Of a stretch of DNA of 64,000 nucleotides, positions 20,295 through 32,294 are shown one piece after another (the stretch's first letter is position 1; every line of letters begins with the position of its first letter). Origin of the DNA: Chiua virens (lineage: Eukaryota; Basidiomycota; Agaricomycetes; Boletales; Boletaceae); contig JAHNUO010000010.1 in the NCBI GenBank assembly GCA_019787685.1, positions 248,001 through 312,000 of the forward strand, read 5' to 3'. The position numbers were made by a program, and so were the translations under genes. The notes beneath the pieces were generated by a model. It searched no databases and was not told the origin of the DNA. It saw nothing but the letters and a program-made list of their open reading frames with translations.

Positions 20295-21824
20295 ATATCT
20301 CGCACTTTACCTGGAAAACTGGTGAACGGTGAGTCAATGGATAAATGACGGTACTGACGAAACCTCAATTGTCGGATGGTCCCATGATGCTGCACGAGCA
20401 GGAGGAGGCCCGGTTCAAGATCAAGGGAAAGAGGTTGAACGACCAGTGACGGGGCCTCAGACGTCCTCCGCTATGACGAGTCAGCAAAATGTGCGGAAGA
20501 TAATCGAGATTGACGGGAGAGATGAAATCCATTCAGTCGCGTTCCTGACGGAGGACAAGCATATTGTGAGTGGAGGAACGGAAGGGAAAATTCGACGATG
20601 GCGACTGGAGGATGGTGAGGAAGCCGCAAGGCCAATAGATGTGGAGAGTTGGGCCAAAAACATTGCAGTATCAAAAGATGGAAAATGGATCGTGGGCTGT
20701 TCGAATGGGGGAAGTGTATCGGTGTGGAGCGTGGAGAACCACGAGCAGGTGAGCAAGATGAGAGGACACACAAAAGGAGTGTATGCGGTGGATATCTCGC
20801 CAGATGGGACCACAATCGCTAGCGGATCATGGGACAAGACTGCTTGCATCTGGGAGCAGTCGACGGGCGAGCGACTACTGACGCTGCATCATGACGAGTG
20901 GGTGGCCGCGGTCAAATTCTCACCGGACGGACGTCTTCTCGCTACCGCTGCCTGGGGTCACTCTATTCGTGTCTACAACAGCGAGGATGGCCATCTCCTC
21001 CACGAATTCTCAATCGGACCTGGCTCAGGTTTAAACCAATCCATTGCGTGGAATGACAATACACACCTCTACGCCATCTCTCGTGACGGTAGAATCCACT
21101 ATCTCAACGTCTCCACCGGAGAAACACCCTCACAATGGTCCATCCGCACGAACGGTGTGGAAAAATGGGGGTGTGTCGCTCTACCAAACAATCGTCGCTT
21201 CATCGCAGCCTCTGCCGACTCGTCAATGTCGTTCTGGGATACGACGACGCACACGAAAATCGGGTCCGATATTGACTACGATGGCCACATCTGGACAATA
21301 GCGATTTCAGAAAACTATGACATCGCAATCGGTCATGGCAAGACAATCACCGTTCAGAACCTCGGTGATATTATCCCTTCTCGCTATGTTCACAGCGTAA
21401 GTGTACCGTTCGGCCTTGTATATTCATCGTTGACTCAATTTCTATTGGCAATTCACCAGAATTTAGATCCCGGAAGAATGATGCCTCCTCGTACACAGGC
21501 AGGTGCGTGCATACCCAAATTAGTTAGACCATCAGCAGGCTGACGCTGATTTCCCCGTCAGACGAAGATATCACCGATCTCAAGAAAGCCATGCAGGAAC
21601 TAAAGGATCAACTTATAGTGCTTCAAGGCCGTCAGGAGGCGCAGTCGTACGAACTCGCCTCGGCTCAAAATGAGCTGGAGACGTTGACATCATCCATTAA
21701 ACACAAAGATCGCCAAATTGACGTCCTTGCTGCCGACGTTGACCACTGGAAACGTTCTGATGCCGCCAAAGGAGAGGAGCTCGCTGCTGCGCACAGGGAA
21801 CTCGAGGAGCGCCGTCGATTGTAG
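20295..21824 (+). pseudogene. WD40 / coiled-coil protein, copy D (start lost, C-terminus deleted)
   Basis: The position of the family ATG reads ATA (20295-20297). The second family methionine (20337) is followed within two codons by a stop owing to small indels. From about 20380 the WD40 part is fully open and close to C, so a shortened product from the internal ATG at 20473 is possible. Intron 1 is 21397-21459 (63 nt, GTAAGT...CACCAG). The coiled coil runs from about 21565 to 21816 and then jumps directly into sequence that in other copies lies in the 3' flank (TTGTAGCTTCCG), giving TAG at 21822-21824. The whole helical domain is therefore deleted. The WD40 blades have their own loop variants (GHTKGV, GSWDKT). 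Confidence 0.8.
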
Positions 21825-22740
21825 CTTCCGTTTATCGTTCCTACAGCACACGCCCTTTTTGTTCCAAGTCGATCACCTATTGTGTTTGTATCGTCCTTAG
21901 CTGCTTTCGAGTCGTAGCCACTACGTTCCAACCATGTTCTTGGGTCGTACCACCTTCACTTGCAAATCCAAATATTATCATGCTGTATTTGCTCTACTGG
22001 CTTACTAGATGTCACTCCTGGGTGGATCGCCCTCGCAATAAGCGAACGGATAACCAAATAGCACACTCACGAGGGGATCAATGTTCGCAATGTCGGTGGA
22101 TTCGACCGAGCCAGCCCTATGAGATATGACCAAATAGTTAAGAGTGGGATACGTACTGACCTTGGACCGAGGGGTCATTCGAGTGGAAATTGGCGACATA
22201 ATGATGGAACAGTTTCAGACCGCTGGGGTGGTGTTCGATATGTGTATGCAGAACGTCAGGGCCAGTACATAGAGTGATGTAGATAATGGCGGGCATTGCC
22301 TACAATGCTTGAAGGTACTTCCCGTGCGGCTGTATCTATGAGACAGACAGAGACTTACTATACGCTGTGGCCCTCTCCACACTGATCATATTGAGACCCC
22401 ACTCGTCCGCGAACCCATTTCATCTTCATTCACAAGCTCGTACAGGACGCCACCCTCGGGTTGCTGTCTGAGCCTGCGCGATCGAGCACCCTCTTTCAGA
22501 GGCCCAGTGTCGCGGGAACTGAAGGTTTTTAGATGCACGGACCAACCGGGCACAACGTCCCGAGTTCGATGAGCAACACAGATGGTAAGTAAACAACCCT
22601 GCCGCCGGGGCTCCGAAAGACGCTCTCAGAGTAGATCGAGTACTTATATACTTACTGTGTTATCGCGTCTCCTCGTCACCAACCGGGGTATTGGCCGTCT
22701 GCCGCCATTTTTTCTATAAAAAATATGTAGGTCACGACAA
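21825..22740. repeat. Duplicated flank between WD40 copy D and the acyltransferase gene
   Basis: Segments recur in reverse at about 52640-53290 and 60170-60600. Around 22345-22550 there is a degraded minus/plus block shared with 52860-53130, which may be a remnant of a small gene (QDAVLRFLSEPAQ on the minus strand of the other copy). No frame is kept across copies, so no gene is called. Confidence 0.45.
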
Positions 22741-22981
22741 TGCGGTAGATGGTCATAAATAAGGAACGCAAAAGCGAACTTAGAGGTAGCGGGGTGGTAG
22801 AAGCATCAGTTTTTCAGTTTTACTTAAGCAGAGAGGAATGCAGGGGGCGTACTGAAATCTTTATCACTGCAATCATCACCACAAATGCGTTGAAAGGACT
22901 GAACAGCGCAGGAAAAGAGTATCCTGATCCACTTTCCGCCATTATACATAGTTTTTGTATCACGACAGGAGTTCCAGCTTG

Positions 22982-24917
22982 CTACAGCTTGCACTTGACG
23001 TCCCTGGCCGTCTCCTGCCGCTGTCCCAAGTACCACAACGTTGCGTTCTTCAATTCCCCCATGAACTCCTTCATCAAGTCTTCGCTAAAGGCATTCTCGT
23101 CGTAGAACGTGAAGTACTGAAGCTGTTTTTGGGTGGTAAGTGCGCCGAGGTAAACGTCACCTGGACGTGAACGAAAATGGGTTTGCCAATATTCCACGTG
23201 TAGCCGTGGCCTTTCGCACTGCGTCACGACATCGTCAGGTACCGTGCAGACTGGGTATCCCGCCCGGTGGGGATGAGGGAACGATGATATTGGGGAGAGG
23301 TGATGGTTCGCAGGGAGTGGATAGTCGAGTGGCATCATGCAATCCATCTACAATTGGTGCTCAACAAAAAATGATGATACAAGAATAAAAGCGGCGTCGC
23401 AAGAACGTGGACGATCGCCCAAAATCATTACTCACGTTTCCTAAACTGGAGCCTCGCTGAGTGAAGACGGGTCCAAGATTTTCCAAAGGAAGAGGCTCTA
23501 GGGCCTCGGCGCTAGAACGGGCCCGCTCTCCGCTCCTTCTCCAGTTCGCTGCCTTCGACTTGTTTGTTTCGAGGGCGCTATTGTGCGTCGCAATGCATAT
23601 TTCGAGGAACCGGGGATTCCGAAACAGCTTCTCGCCCCTCGACTTCACCCACTCGCACCGCAACAAGAACCGCCCAAACGACATGAGATCTTGGAATCGT
23701 GGTGCGCCGTTGATCAGTTCCAGCTCGTCTTTCTTGTTAGCCATCGCGCCGAGCGGCATGAATGGGAGGACGTGCTGGTGGAAGCTAAAATTCAGCCCTA
23801 TTTCTCCAGAGCCTCCGTTGCAAAACCAGTCCGGGTCAAAGTGCGAACGAAGGTTAACCAGTCCGATGAACAGCATAGGCTGCCGTTTTCGATACTCCCA
23901 TTCTCCTTCGGAAATCTCTCCCCTCAGATACCGACGGCATAACAATCGGGAGATGGCGACCTGACTAAATACGTGGTAGGCAGAATTGAAAGTGATATTG
24001 TGACGTCTGCAGTTAGAGAGGATGATTGCGGAAATGTCGGGCGGGAAAGATATTAGCTGGGTGCGAGACTTTGCCGGTGTCGTTGCGGTTGCTCGTGTGA
24101 AGTTCCCAGGCAAACCGTGTCCACCCTGTCATCCATACCTTAGTGCTGTTGTAGTTCAGAAGAGACAATTCCTTACTGCGAGTCGCGCACGTCGCGCAAC
24201 ATGGAGAGCATACCCTATTGCCCTCTTCCATCTGCGTTTCACGAGTGGTACGTCATCAGGAAATACCCAATTCTCCAATGGGCAGCACATTTGAAGCCTC
24301 TCCTCGATAGAGGTTGGATGAGGATCAAATGGAGTCGACAGTGTCTGGAAAAACGATCGCAGAATAGTGGTCGTCGAACATCCATCCGTGATGCAGTGGA
24401 CGATTGGGAGAACAACATGGAAGTCCTCTGGGCGATCGGTTTGGTTGAGCACATACACTCGTGTGAGTAGCCTTGGAGATAACGGCCGTGGGCTATTCCT
24501 ATTTTCGTCGACAAATCGCTCAGCGTCGTTGAACGACAATACAGTACCAAAGGTCACTTCTTCCTCGCGGAGAGAGGTGATGTTTCGTTCCCGAACAACA
24601 AAGTGGAGACCGTCGTTCTCTTCAGACACCTCTGCTGCAATAAGTGGGAAGCGTCGCTTCACGGATAACCATGCGCGGCGCACATTCTCGGGGGCATAAA
24701 TGCCCACGTCTTCCAGTTGCGTGACGCGGAGGTGAACGTGCATCACAGTATCTGCCGCACCGTTACATGCGCCTTCCCAGTAGTAAACTGATTCCGTGAT
24801 GCCGAGGGATCGGCGCCAAGAACGTTGGCCGGGAATTGCGCTAGTCTGGGTCCAGACGGCTTTTGCAAAGGAACTTGAAAGATCAGCTTGGGTTGTGGTG
24901 GTCTGCGTCGTAGCCAT
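22982..24917 (-). CDS. AAT-like acyltransferase (condensation/HxxxD superfamily)
   Basis: Three exons (24917-24177, 24125-23436, 23347-22982; introns 51 and 88 nt) give 598 residues. The catalytic HCITDG motif (HxxxDG) lies near residue 180 in LPIVHCITDGCSTTTILRSF. Further family landmarks are ITFNSAYHVF, RRYLRGEISEGEWEYRKRQP, VNLRSHFDPDW, GAPRFQDLMSFGRFLLR and, near the end, LGALTTQKQLQYFTFYDE. This pattern is that of fungal alcohol-acetyltransferase-like or trichothecene-acetyltransferase-like enzymes, which move an acyl group from CoA to a hydroxyl or amine. The substrate cannot be told. No signal peptide is seen. It lies tail-to-tail with WD40 copy D, and a broken copy lies beside WD40 copy F. 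Confidence 0.8.
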
Positions 24918-24949
24918 GTTGAAGTCGGTAGCTTCCTGGATGATCCGCC

Positions 24950-24966
24950 TGCGGCATTATATACGT
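24950..24966 (-). promoter_or_regulatory. TATA box of the acyltransferase gene
   Basis: GTATATAATG on the minus strand lies about 40 nt upstream of the chosen ATG at 24917, a normal spacing for a fungal TATA promoter with a short leader. It supports this start. Confidence 0.5.
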
Positions 24967-25641
24967 GCTCCATGGGACGATATTCCGATGAAGTTTACAC
25001 GCTCATGGCATCACCATAGCCCTACCCTGTTCGCCTGAAAAACTCCGAGGGTATATCCTTCCACGTCGCGTGTTACCATGCCCGCTAATCAGAGAACGAG
25101 GGGGTATCATAGAAGGACCTAGAGTGTTTAAATACCAACATACCGCGTAGTCCTTGCTGATCATTTTGATAAGTGGGACGATCACTCTTCTCATCAGTAA
25201 ACGAGCGTGCCGCATCAGTGATCCTCGTACTTTGGGTCAGGGAAGATGTAGGAACATAGCAACTGGCGAAGCAAGCTTCAAATTGGCTACCACGCAGCCA
25301 GGCCCACAGGTTCGTCAACCCACTCATCGAGTGGCAAGGGTAGTTTCAGCATTGAAAAGGAGGGACGTCTGAACCAATATACCTGGTTCTGAGTAGGATG
25401 TGCACGCAAGACACTAGGCCGCTCGCTTGTTGGTACTCTTCGGCGGAGGATTCAAAGTCTGCGTGGTAAAAACGGACGTAATATCCTGTGAATTGCCGCG
25501 GTCTCAATCACTCACGACTAACAACTATACCGACAGTACCAAGGTACTATCGCTCCTAGACGATTCCAGACAGCGATGAGAAGAACTTGCTAGAAAATAT
25601 TTCACACATACCACCACAAGCAGTAAGGAAGACTCGCCTGA
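24967..25641. other. Intergenic, no gene seen
   Basis: Short frames only, none with a recognisable domain. The bases CCTGA at 25637-25641 are the left target duplication of the gypsy element. Confidence 0.5.
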
Positions 25642-25955
25642 TGTCAGAACTCTAATTTCTATTTCCTTTTCTTCATTTCATATTCGTACTACCCCGAACC
25701 CTCCAGAATGATCACACGTCATTGCTTATACATTTCGTAGAATAGCAGAGAACGTTCACGAATGATTGCGACATACTGATGTCATACCCTTTTCCATTTA
25801 TTCCTTTACATAGAAATTCCTTCTATATTATCCTGGTCCGTGCCAACTTTCTCTAACGTATATAAGTAGCGTAGTTTTCTGTATCGTTTCCTTAGTCTTG
25901 AAATCTTAAGCACTTCGCTTCTGATATTGGGACTGATCCTTATAAGTTTCTCACA
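25642..25955 (+). repeat. 5' LTR of the gypsy element (314 bp)
   Basis: It begins TGTCAGAACT and ends TTTCTCACA. A TATA-like ACGTATATAAGTAG lies near 25856-25869 and probably drives the element. It differs from the 3' LTR by one T in a short T run near the start. Confidence 0.9.
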
Positions 25956-26880
25956 TTATTTCAAGACTTCTTCCGTCCCCGGATACTTCATCCCTGGACA
26001 CTTCTTCCTCCGCTATCTCCACCATCTTCTTTGCCTATTCGAGGTCTCTTCGACTTCGGTAGATCGCCCAACATTCGAACCTCAACTCGTTTCTACCCGC
26101 TTCCGACCACTCCGCTCGGAAAATCTCGCACCGCCTCGCTTACCGCCTATCGCACTCGCCCATACCTCCGACCCCGGAAGTCTCTTCGTCGTCCGGCCCG
26201 TTTCCTTGTTTGATTGCCCACTGCAGGAGATCAGAATCTCCCCGGCATATCACCGGATATTACGATAGAAGCAGCTTTCGCGCTGCGCATAACCTTAGTC
26301 CGGGTTTAAAATCGGATAACGTTGCTTTCCCGATAGTGCACTACGGGGCGTATTAGCAGAGCGCTAGAGGCTGCTACGTAGAACGAATCGATAACGTTCA
26401 CTGTAGAAGGGATACAGTTATCGCCCTCCTCTTCGAGTTAAGAGTGTACCCCGGTTCCTCCAAGGCAGTGGTTGTTGAGTTATCGCAGCTGCCAGCTTTT
26501 CACACCTCCACCGTCTTAGCGCGGTTAAAGCAAGAATTCCGTTTTCACTTCCTAGGCGTTGTTGTCTTCTCACGCGCCTTAATCCTCGTCCCGTCATACC
26601 TCGCCGAGAACTAGTCGAATTTGAGGCCTTCCCCGGTCTCCTAGTTCAATACACCCGAATCACCGAACACTCTGGCCGAGTCTCCTTCGAAAGGCTCGAA
26701 CTCGTTGTCCTGGACCGAGAACTCATACTACAGTTCGACGTCTACTTCCGTCGTCTCCGGGCCCTTCGAGAATTCCTCCACAACCCGACGGAGGCTAACC
26801 TGCAAATCCTCATCGACCACTTACTCCCGTTTCCCCAAGTCCCCATCTACCACACCGAGTCTCGACCAGGTCGTAGATAA
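25956..26880 (+). other. Gypsy leader with an open stretch upstream of gag
   Basis: Between the 5' LTR and gag is a 900-bp leader. Its last part (about 26481-26880) is open in one frame for about 130 codons without an ATG, ends in TAA two bases before the gag ATG, and contains RELVEFEAFPGLLVQYTRIT. It may be an old N-terminal gag extension or an upstream frame. I cannot show that it is translated. Confidence 0.35.
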
Positions 26881-26882
26881 AT

Positions 26883-28163
26883 ATGTCCCACGTCGACCCG
26901 ATCTCTCCGTATTCCAGACCTGCGAGTCGCGCGCCTTCTCGTGCAGGAACTATCCACGCGCCTGCTCCCCAGCCGGTTGTAAATGTTGGGGATCTTGGAA
27001 TGGATACGTCGACCCCTACTCTCCCCCCGCCCCAGCCACTTCGCCTGGGAGCGATAGCACGAGACGTGCAGGATTTCCTCCTGCTCTATCGGAACTGGTA
27101 CAACAGTTTCCAGAAAGGGGAAATCAACCCCCCTCCTATCCCATACTGGATGACGATGGGAGAAGAAGACCGTTTAGATCCAGCCAATGAAATTGTCCCC
27201 GAAGGTGGAGGGGCTGTGGGATCGTCTCAAGGGCCTTCGTGCTCTATTGGGAAATCGATCGCCACAAAGCCTGAGCCCTTCGACGGGAACAAGGAAAAGT
27301 TCGTACAATGGTACAGAACGGTTAAGATCTATTTCCAGGGTTTCAGCGTAGAGCCGAGTTCCCGAGAAAAGATTATTATAGTGTTGTCCTACATGAAAGG
27401 CAACAACCCCGCGGGACGCTTCGCCGACTTCTACGTCGAACAGGAAGGGCTGAACCGCGACACGTACCGACAGTTCGAATCGAGGATAGTCGCCTCGTTC
27501 CAGCCGGCCAATATAGTCCGCCAAGCAGAAGAGAAGTTGCAGGCCTTGAAACAGGACCTGTCGAAGAAAGAAGCGGTCGAGGACTACTTCGTCCGAATGC
27601 GTCACTTGGTCATGGAGGCCAAATGGGACGTCTCGACGCACGCGCGTCAGCTCATCTCGATTGCCAGGAAGGGCATAAGGAACGAGGTGGTTGAGCTCGT
27701 GGAGCGATCAAACTTCCAGCTGCTGATGGACGAAAACCCGACGTTCAGCAAATGGGAATCCGCCTTGGTTGCCGCGGACATAACCCTGAAGGAGATCGAG
27801 AATAGGAAGGGTGAGAGGGCGTCAGGTTATCGCCGCTATCAGCCCTGGCAACCAGCCCGTCAGAACACTGCTCCAGCGAAGCCGGCGGCTGCTTCGAGCT
27901 CGGCTCAGCCCGCCCCGCACCCAAACGCGACCAGTACCTTCGGAGGACAGGGAGCCCCGATGGATATTGGAAAGGCCCGCGCAGAGGGTAAGTGCTTCAC
28001 CTGCGGCGATCCTTGGCCCTGCCAAAAGCACATTGGTATGCGACACCCAAGGCAAGCCCGGGAGCTGGTGATCAGGGGGCAAACGATATCATACTATACG
28101 CAAGATGAACTCGTCTCGAAAATCGCGGACTTAGAAAAGGATTTTGTAGAAGAGAAGCATTAG
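26883..28163 (+). CDS. Gypsy gag polyprotein
   Basis: The 426-residue frame begins MSHVDPISPYSRPASR. Residues about 130-310 carry the retrotransposon-gag core (EPFDGNKEKFVQWYRTVKIY, RQAEEKLQALKQDLSKKEA, VEDYFVRMRHLV). A C-terminal cysteine-histidine cluster (CFTCGDPWPCQKHIGMRH) stands in place of a standard CCHC knuckle. The pol frame opens in the -1 frame from about 28108, so gag and pol overlap by some 55 nt. Expression of pol by -1 shift is likely, but no classical slippery heptamer is evident. The frame is intact. Confidence 0.85.
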   Translation: MSHVDPISPYSRPASRAPSRAGTIHAPAPQPVVNVGDLGMDTSTPTLPPPQPLRLGAIARDVQDFLLLYRNWYNSFQKGEINPPPIPYWMTMGEEDRLDPANEIVPEGGGAVGSSQGPSCSIGKSIATKPEPFDGNKEKFVQWYRTVKIYFQGFSVEPSSREKIIIVLSYMKGNNPAGRFADFYVEQEGLNRDTYRQFESRIVASFQPANIVRQAEEKLQALKQDLSKKEAVEDYFVRMRHLVMEAKWDVSTHARQLISIARKGIRNEVVELVERSNFQLLMDENPTFSKWESALVAADITLKEIENRKGERASGYRRYQPWQPARQNTAPAKPAAASSSAQPAPHPNATSTFGGQGAPMDIGKARAEGKCFTCGDPWPCQKHIGMRHPRQARELVIRGQTISYYTQDELVSKIADLEKDFVEEKH

Positions 28164-31100
28164 CTAGACCTGTAGCTTCTCTTACTCCTAAGTTAGATAC
28201 TTGTCAAAAGAATCGTTTTGAAATTTTATCTACTGAAAACGACAAGTCTAACGAGGTCTGCAAAAAGAACGAGAAAACGCCAATAATCAAAACGATCTTG
28301 AAAAGAGATCATCCGTTACCTGAAAAGAAAGGAAAGCGAATTCAGGAGAAGGAGGTTGTAGCGCTCAGCGCTCCCCCAAAGCCTGAACAAAAAGGAAGAC
28401 GTGAGGCAGCACCTAGAGAGGCTGAAGCGTCTGGTCGTCCGTCGTGGTTAAACACGGTTGATCCATGGTCAATAAAATGGATCAGAAACATGTGCATAGA
28501 TAAGCCCGAACGTGCTGAAAAGCACTTAATGTCTTTTGTACATGAATCGCGTAAACCGGAAGTAACGCGACAATTGATTGATGAAATCAAGGAAATGAAC
28601 GAGGAAGCTGCGATGATTACCATCAAAGAATTGCAGCAAAAACCTAAATTCATTAGAAGATCGACGAGATCTTTGGTCAGACAACTCGATGTCAAAGCCA
28701 AGATCGAGACGATGGACGGTTCGCATCTCTTAGCGGACGCTCTAGTGGATTCAGGATGCACAGGATCTTCGATCGATACGAAATATGTGCAAAAATATAA
28801 GATCCCTAAACAAGATCTTCCTCGTACTATTCCTGTCTACAATGCCGATGGAACCATGAATACATCCGGAGGCATTAGTAGTTTCGTCACGATCTTCATG
28901 GAAATTGGAGATCACAAGGAAAAGATTGATCTGGCGGTGACAGATTTAGGCACTAACCCGATTTATCTGGGTTATGATTGGCTTAAGAAGCACAATCCAA
29001 TGATTGATTGGGAAGCAAATACGATAGACTTCCCGTGCCAAGATCATGATATCCCCGGATTGATTGATATAGAAGAAGACGAGTACCCAGAGTGTACTCG
29101 AGCTTGGAAAGAGGGTGATCGCATCTTTGCGGTTAATATCGACCAGTATGGAGCAGAATTGGCAGTTGACGCCAAATCAAAAATGACAGTTGCGCAAGAA
29201 ATGGATATAAAGCACAAGCAAGTGCACTATGCTCGTACATTCGAAGAAACCGTACCAGAGTCGTATCACCAATTCCGAGATGTATTCGAACCGAAGATCA
29301 ACGACGAGTTACCACCAAGACGCCCTTGGGATCATGCAATCGAGCTGATTCCAGGTCACCATAAGATCGACAGAAAGATTTACAATCTCTCCCCTGCCGA
29401 ACAAGAGGAACTTGATAAATTCCTCGAAGAAAACTTGACCGCTGGAAAAATAAGGCCTTCCATGTCACAGTTCGCTTCCCCATTCTTCTTTATCAAGAAG
29501 AAAGACGGCAGGTTAAGACCGGTGCAAGATTACCGAAAGGTTAATGCCATCACCGTAAAGAACAGATACCCACTCCCCTTAATCTCGGAGTTAATCGACA
29601 AGCTCCAAGATTCGAATTACTTCACCAAACTCGACATTAGGTGGGGTATAACAACATTCGAATGAAAGAGGGAGATGAATGGAAAGCAGCCTTCCGTACC
29701 AATAAGGGGCTGTTTGAACCACTCGTAATGTTCTTCAGGTTGACCAATTCCCCGGCAACCTTTCAAACAATGATGAACTCCATCTTCCGTGATCTGATCA
29801 ATCAAGGACACGTGTTGATCTACATGGATGACATCATCATCTTCACGAAAACCCTAGAGGAACACGAAAAAGTAGTGCAACAGGTACTCCAGCGACTTCG
29901 AGAGCATAAATTGTACCTGAAACACTCGAAATGCGACTTTAATGTAAAAGAAGTCGAATACCTTGGGTTAATCGTATCGCACCAAGAGGTCAAGATGGAC
30001 CCCGCTAAAGTCGATGGCGTACGAAGTTGGCCACAACCAACAAACCGAACTGAAGTGAGAGGTTTCCTCGGATTCCTTAACTTCTATCGCCGCTTCGTAA
30101 AGAATTTCGCCGCGATAGCGAAACCATTAAACGCTCTTACCTCGGAAAAGAACGAATGGAAGTGGTCCGAGCAATGTCAGATAGCCTTTGAATCGCTGAA
30201 AGATGCGATTACAACCGGGCCTGCACTTGCCGTTCCTTCCCCAAACGGCCTGTTCCGAGTCGAGACAGACGCATCACAAGAAGGCATAGGTGCCATCCTT
30301 TCACAGAAGCAAGATGATAACATCTTCCACCCTGTCGCCTTCATTTCAAAGTCCTTAAACGCTGCTGAAAGAAACTACCATACAGCGGACTTAGAAATGT
30401 TAGCGATTATCTTCGCTCTGAAAGAATGGAGGCATCACCTCATTGATGCAAAAGAACCCTTCGAGATATGGACGGATCATAAGAACCTAGAGTTCTTCAG
30501 AAAACCGCAGGACTTATCCCGCCGACAGGCAAGGTGGTCAGAGATCCTTCAACTCTACCACTTCACCATCGTGCACAGACCTGGGAAGTCAAACCCTGCA
30601 GATCCCCTGTCCAGAAGGCCAGACCACAAGAAGGGGGATAACGATAATAAGAATGTCGTCCTCCTAGCCGAAAAGCCCTTCGTAAGGGAAATGACCTTCG
30701 AAATCGAACCAGAGATAGTAAAAAAGGCGAAGGCCCGAGAAGAATACTGGTTCGAAAAAGATGGCCAGATCCTGTGGAAGGATAAGGTTTACGTCCCAGA
30801 GAAATCAAGGGAACAACTGATCAAAGACAATCATGATCACCCCCTTGCCGGACATCCCGGAATCAAAAGGACGAAAGACCTTTTAAAGGCAAAATACTGG
30901 TGGCCCTCGATGTATAAAGACGTCGAGAAGTATGTGAAAGGCTGCGATCGATGCCAGAAGACGAAAGTATCGCATTTGGGTTCTAAAACGCCGTTAAACC
31001 CTCATGATGTACCGAGTCACCCATGGCATACGATCTCCGTGGACATTATCGGCCCACTCCCAGAGTCTAACGGACGAAACGGCATCTTAGTCGTAGTAGA

Positions 31101-32143
31101 CCGATTCTCAAAGATGGTCCGATTATTCCCCATCAATACCGACATCACCGCAATGGGAGTTGCCAAGATCTTCGTGGAACATGTCTTCAAACTCCACGGC
31201 ACTCCAAAGAAAGTGATCTCGGACCGCGGATCAAACTTCATCTCATCTTTCATGAGAGAGTTTTACAAATGCCTTTCCATAGAAGGGAACCCATCGACGG
31301 CTTATCACCCTCAGACGGACGGACAGACCGAGCGCATTAACGCCGAAATCGAGCAATATCTCCGGTTGTACGTAAATCACAGACAAACCGACTGGACAGA
31401 ATGGCTCACAATGGCGGAATTCGCTCACAATAACGCGACCACGTCTTCTACAGGATATACTCCGTTCCTGTTGAACTACGGTCACTCCCCCTCCATCTTC
31501 ATTAAAGAACCCAAGCCAATCTGCAATCAGACCGCCGCGGAGTTCATTGACAAGATGAAACGGTCGAGAGAAGTAGCTTCGTTTGCATTGGCCCATGCAA
31601 AAGAAGACATGAAAAGGTTCTACGATCGATCGGCCCGACCTTCGAAAGAATATCAGAAAGATGATCTGGTTCTTCTCGAAGCGACAAATATCCGAACCAA
31701 GCGACCTTCAAAGAAGCTCGACGATTAAAGATACGGACCTTTTAAGGTCGTAAAGAAAGTAGGAAGAGCAGCATACGAGCTCGCTCTTGACAAGAAATGG
31801 CGAGGAGTACACCCGGTTTTCCACGAAAGCCTACTCCATCCTTACGTTAAAGGGACCTTCGCATCCCAGAAAACGTCTCCTCCTCCTCCGCCAGTCATTG
31901 TCACGACCCAACCAGAACACGAAATCAAACAAATCCTCGATAGCCGAGAACGCCGAGGAACGATCGAATACCTCGTGGCCTGGAAAGGTTTCCCTTAGAG
32001 AGGAAAACGAGTGGAAGAAGATCACTGGATCTTAGGAATGCAACTGCTATGGTGCAGAAGTTCCATCGTGAACACCCTGGAAGCAGTTCGCGGACCTTAC
32101 ATCCATATCTCCAGATCCATGGAAACTGATACTCCATGTGACT
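28108..32143 (+). pseudogene. Gypsy pol: protease, RT, RNase H, integrase, chromodomain (broken)
   Basis: The domains are readable in order. Protease (about 28730-28990) has ALVDSGCTGSSID. RT (about 29440-29990) has VQDYRKVNAITVKNRYPLP and, after a frameshift near 29645, YMDDIIIF. RNase H (about 30240-30600) has TDASQEGIGAIL and TDHKNLEFF. Integrase (about 30820-31600) has the HHCC finger (HPGIKRTKDLL, CDRCQKTK), VDIIGPLPES, ISDRGSNF and TDGQTERINAEIEQ. A chromodomain at about 31910-32035 reads EHEIKQILDSRERRG. Lesions are a one-base loss near 29645 in RT, TAA at 31726-31728 after integrase, and a TAG with a one-base gain near 31996 followed by a one-base loss inside the chromodomain. Confidence 0.9.
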
Positions 32144-32294
32144 GCCTGATCTGCCGCAACGTCCCTCTCCCTACTCCCTCACCGATGTTCACTGACCCTG
32201 AGTTCCTAGAATTCAGGAAAATTTATAACCGATATGACTCTTCCTTCTTCGAATTCCCGACTCGCGCGGACGCTTCGTCTTAGAAGGGGGATAA

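Noticed and set aside
23461..23964. Plus-strand frames opposite acyltransferase exon 2
   Set aside because: Antisense to clear family motifs of the acyltransferase; no independent evidence.
26705..27190. 161-codon frame overlapping the start of gypsy gag
   Set aside because: Different frame from gag, serine- and threonine-rich, without retroelement features.
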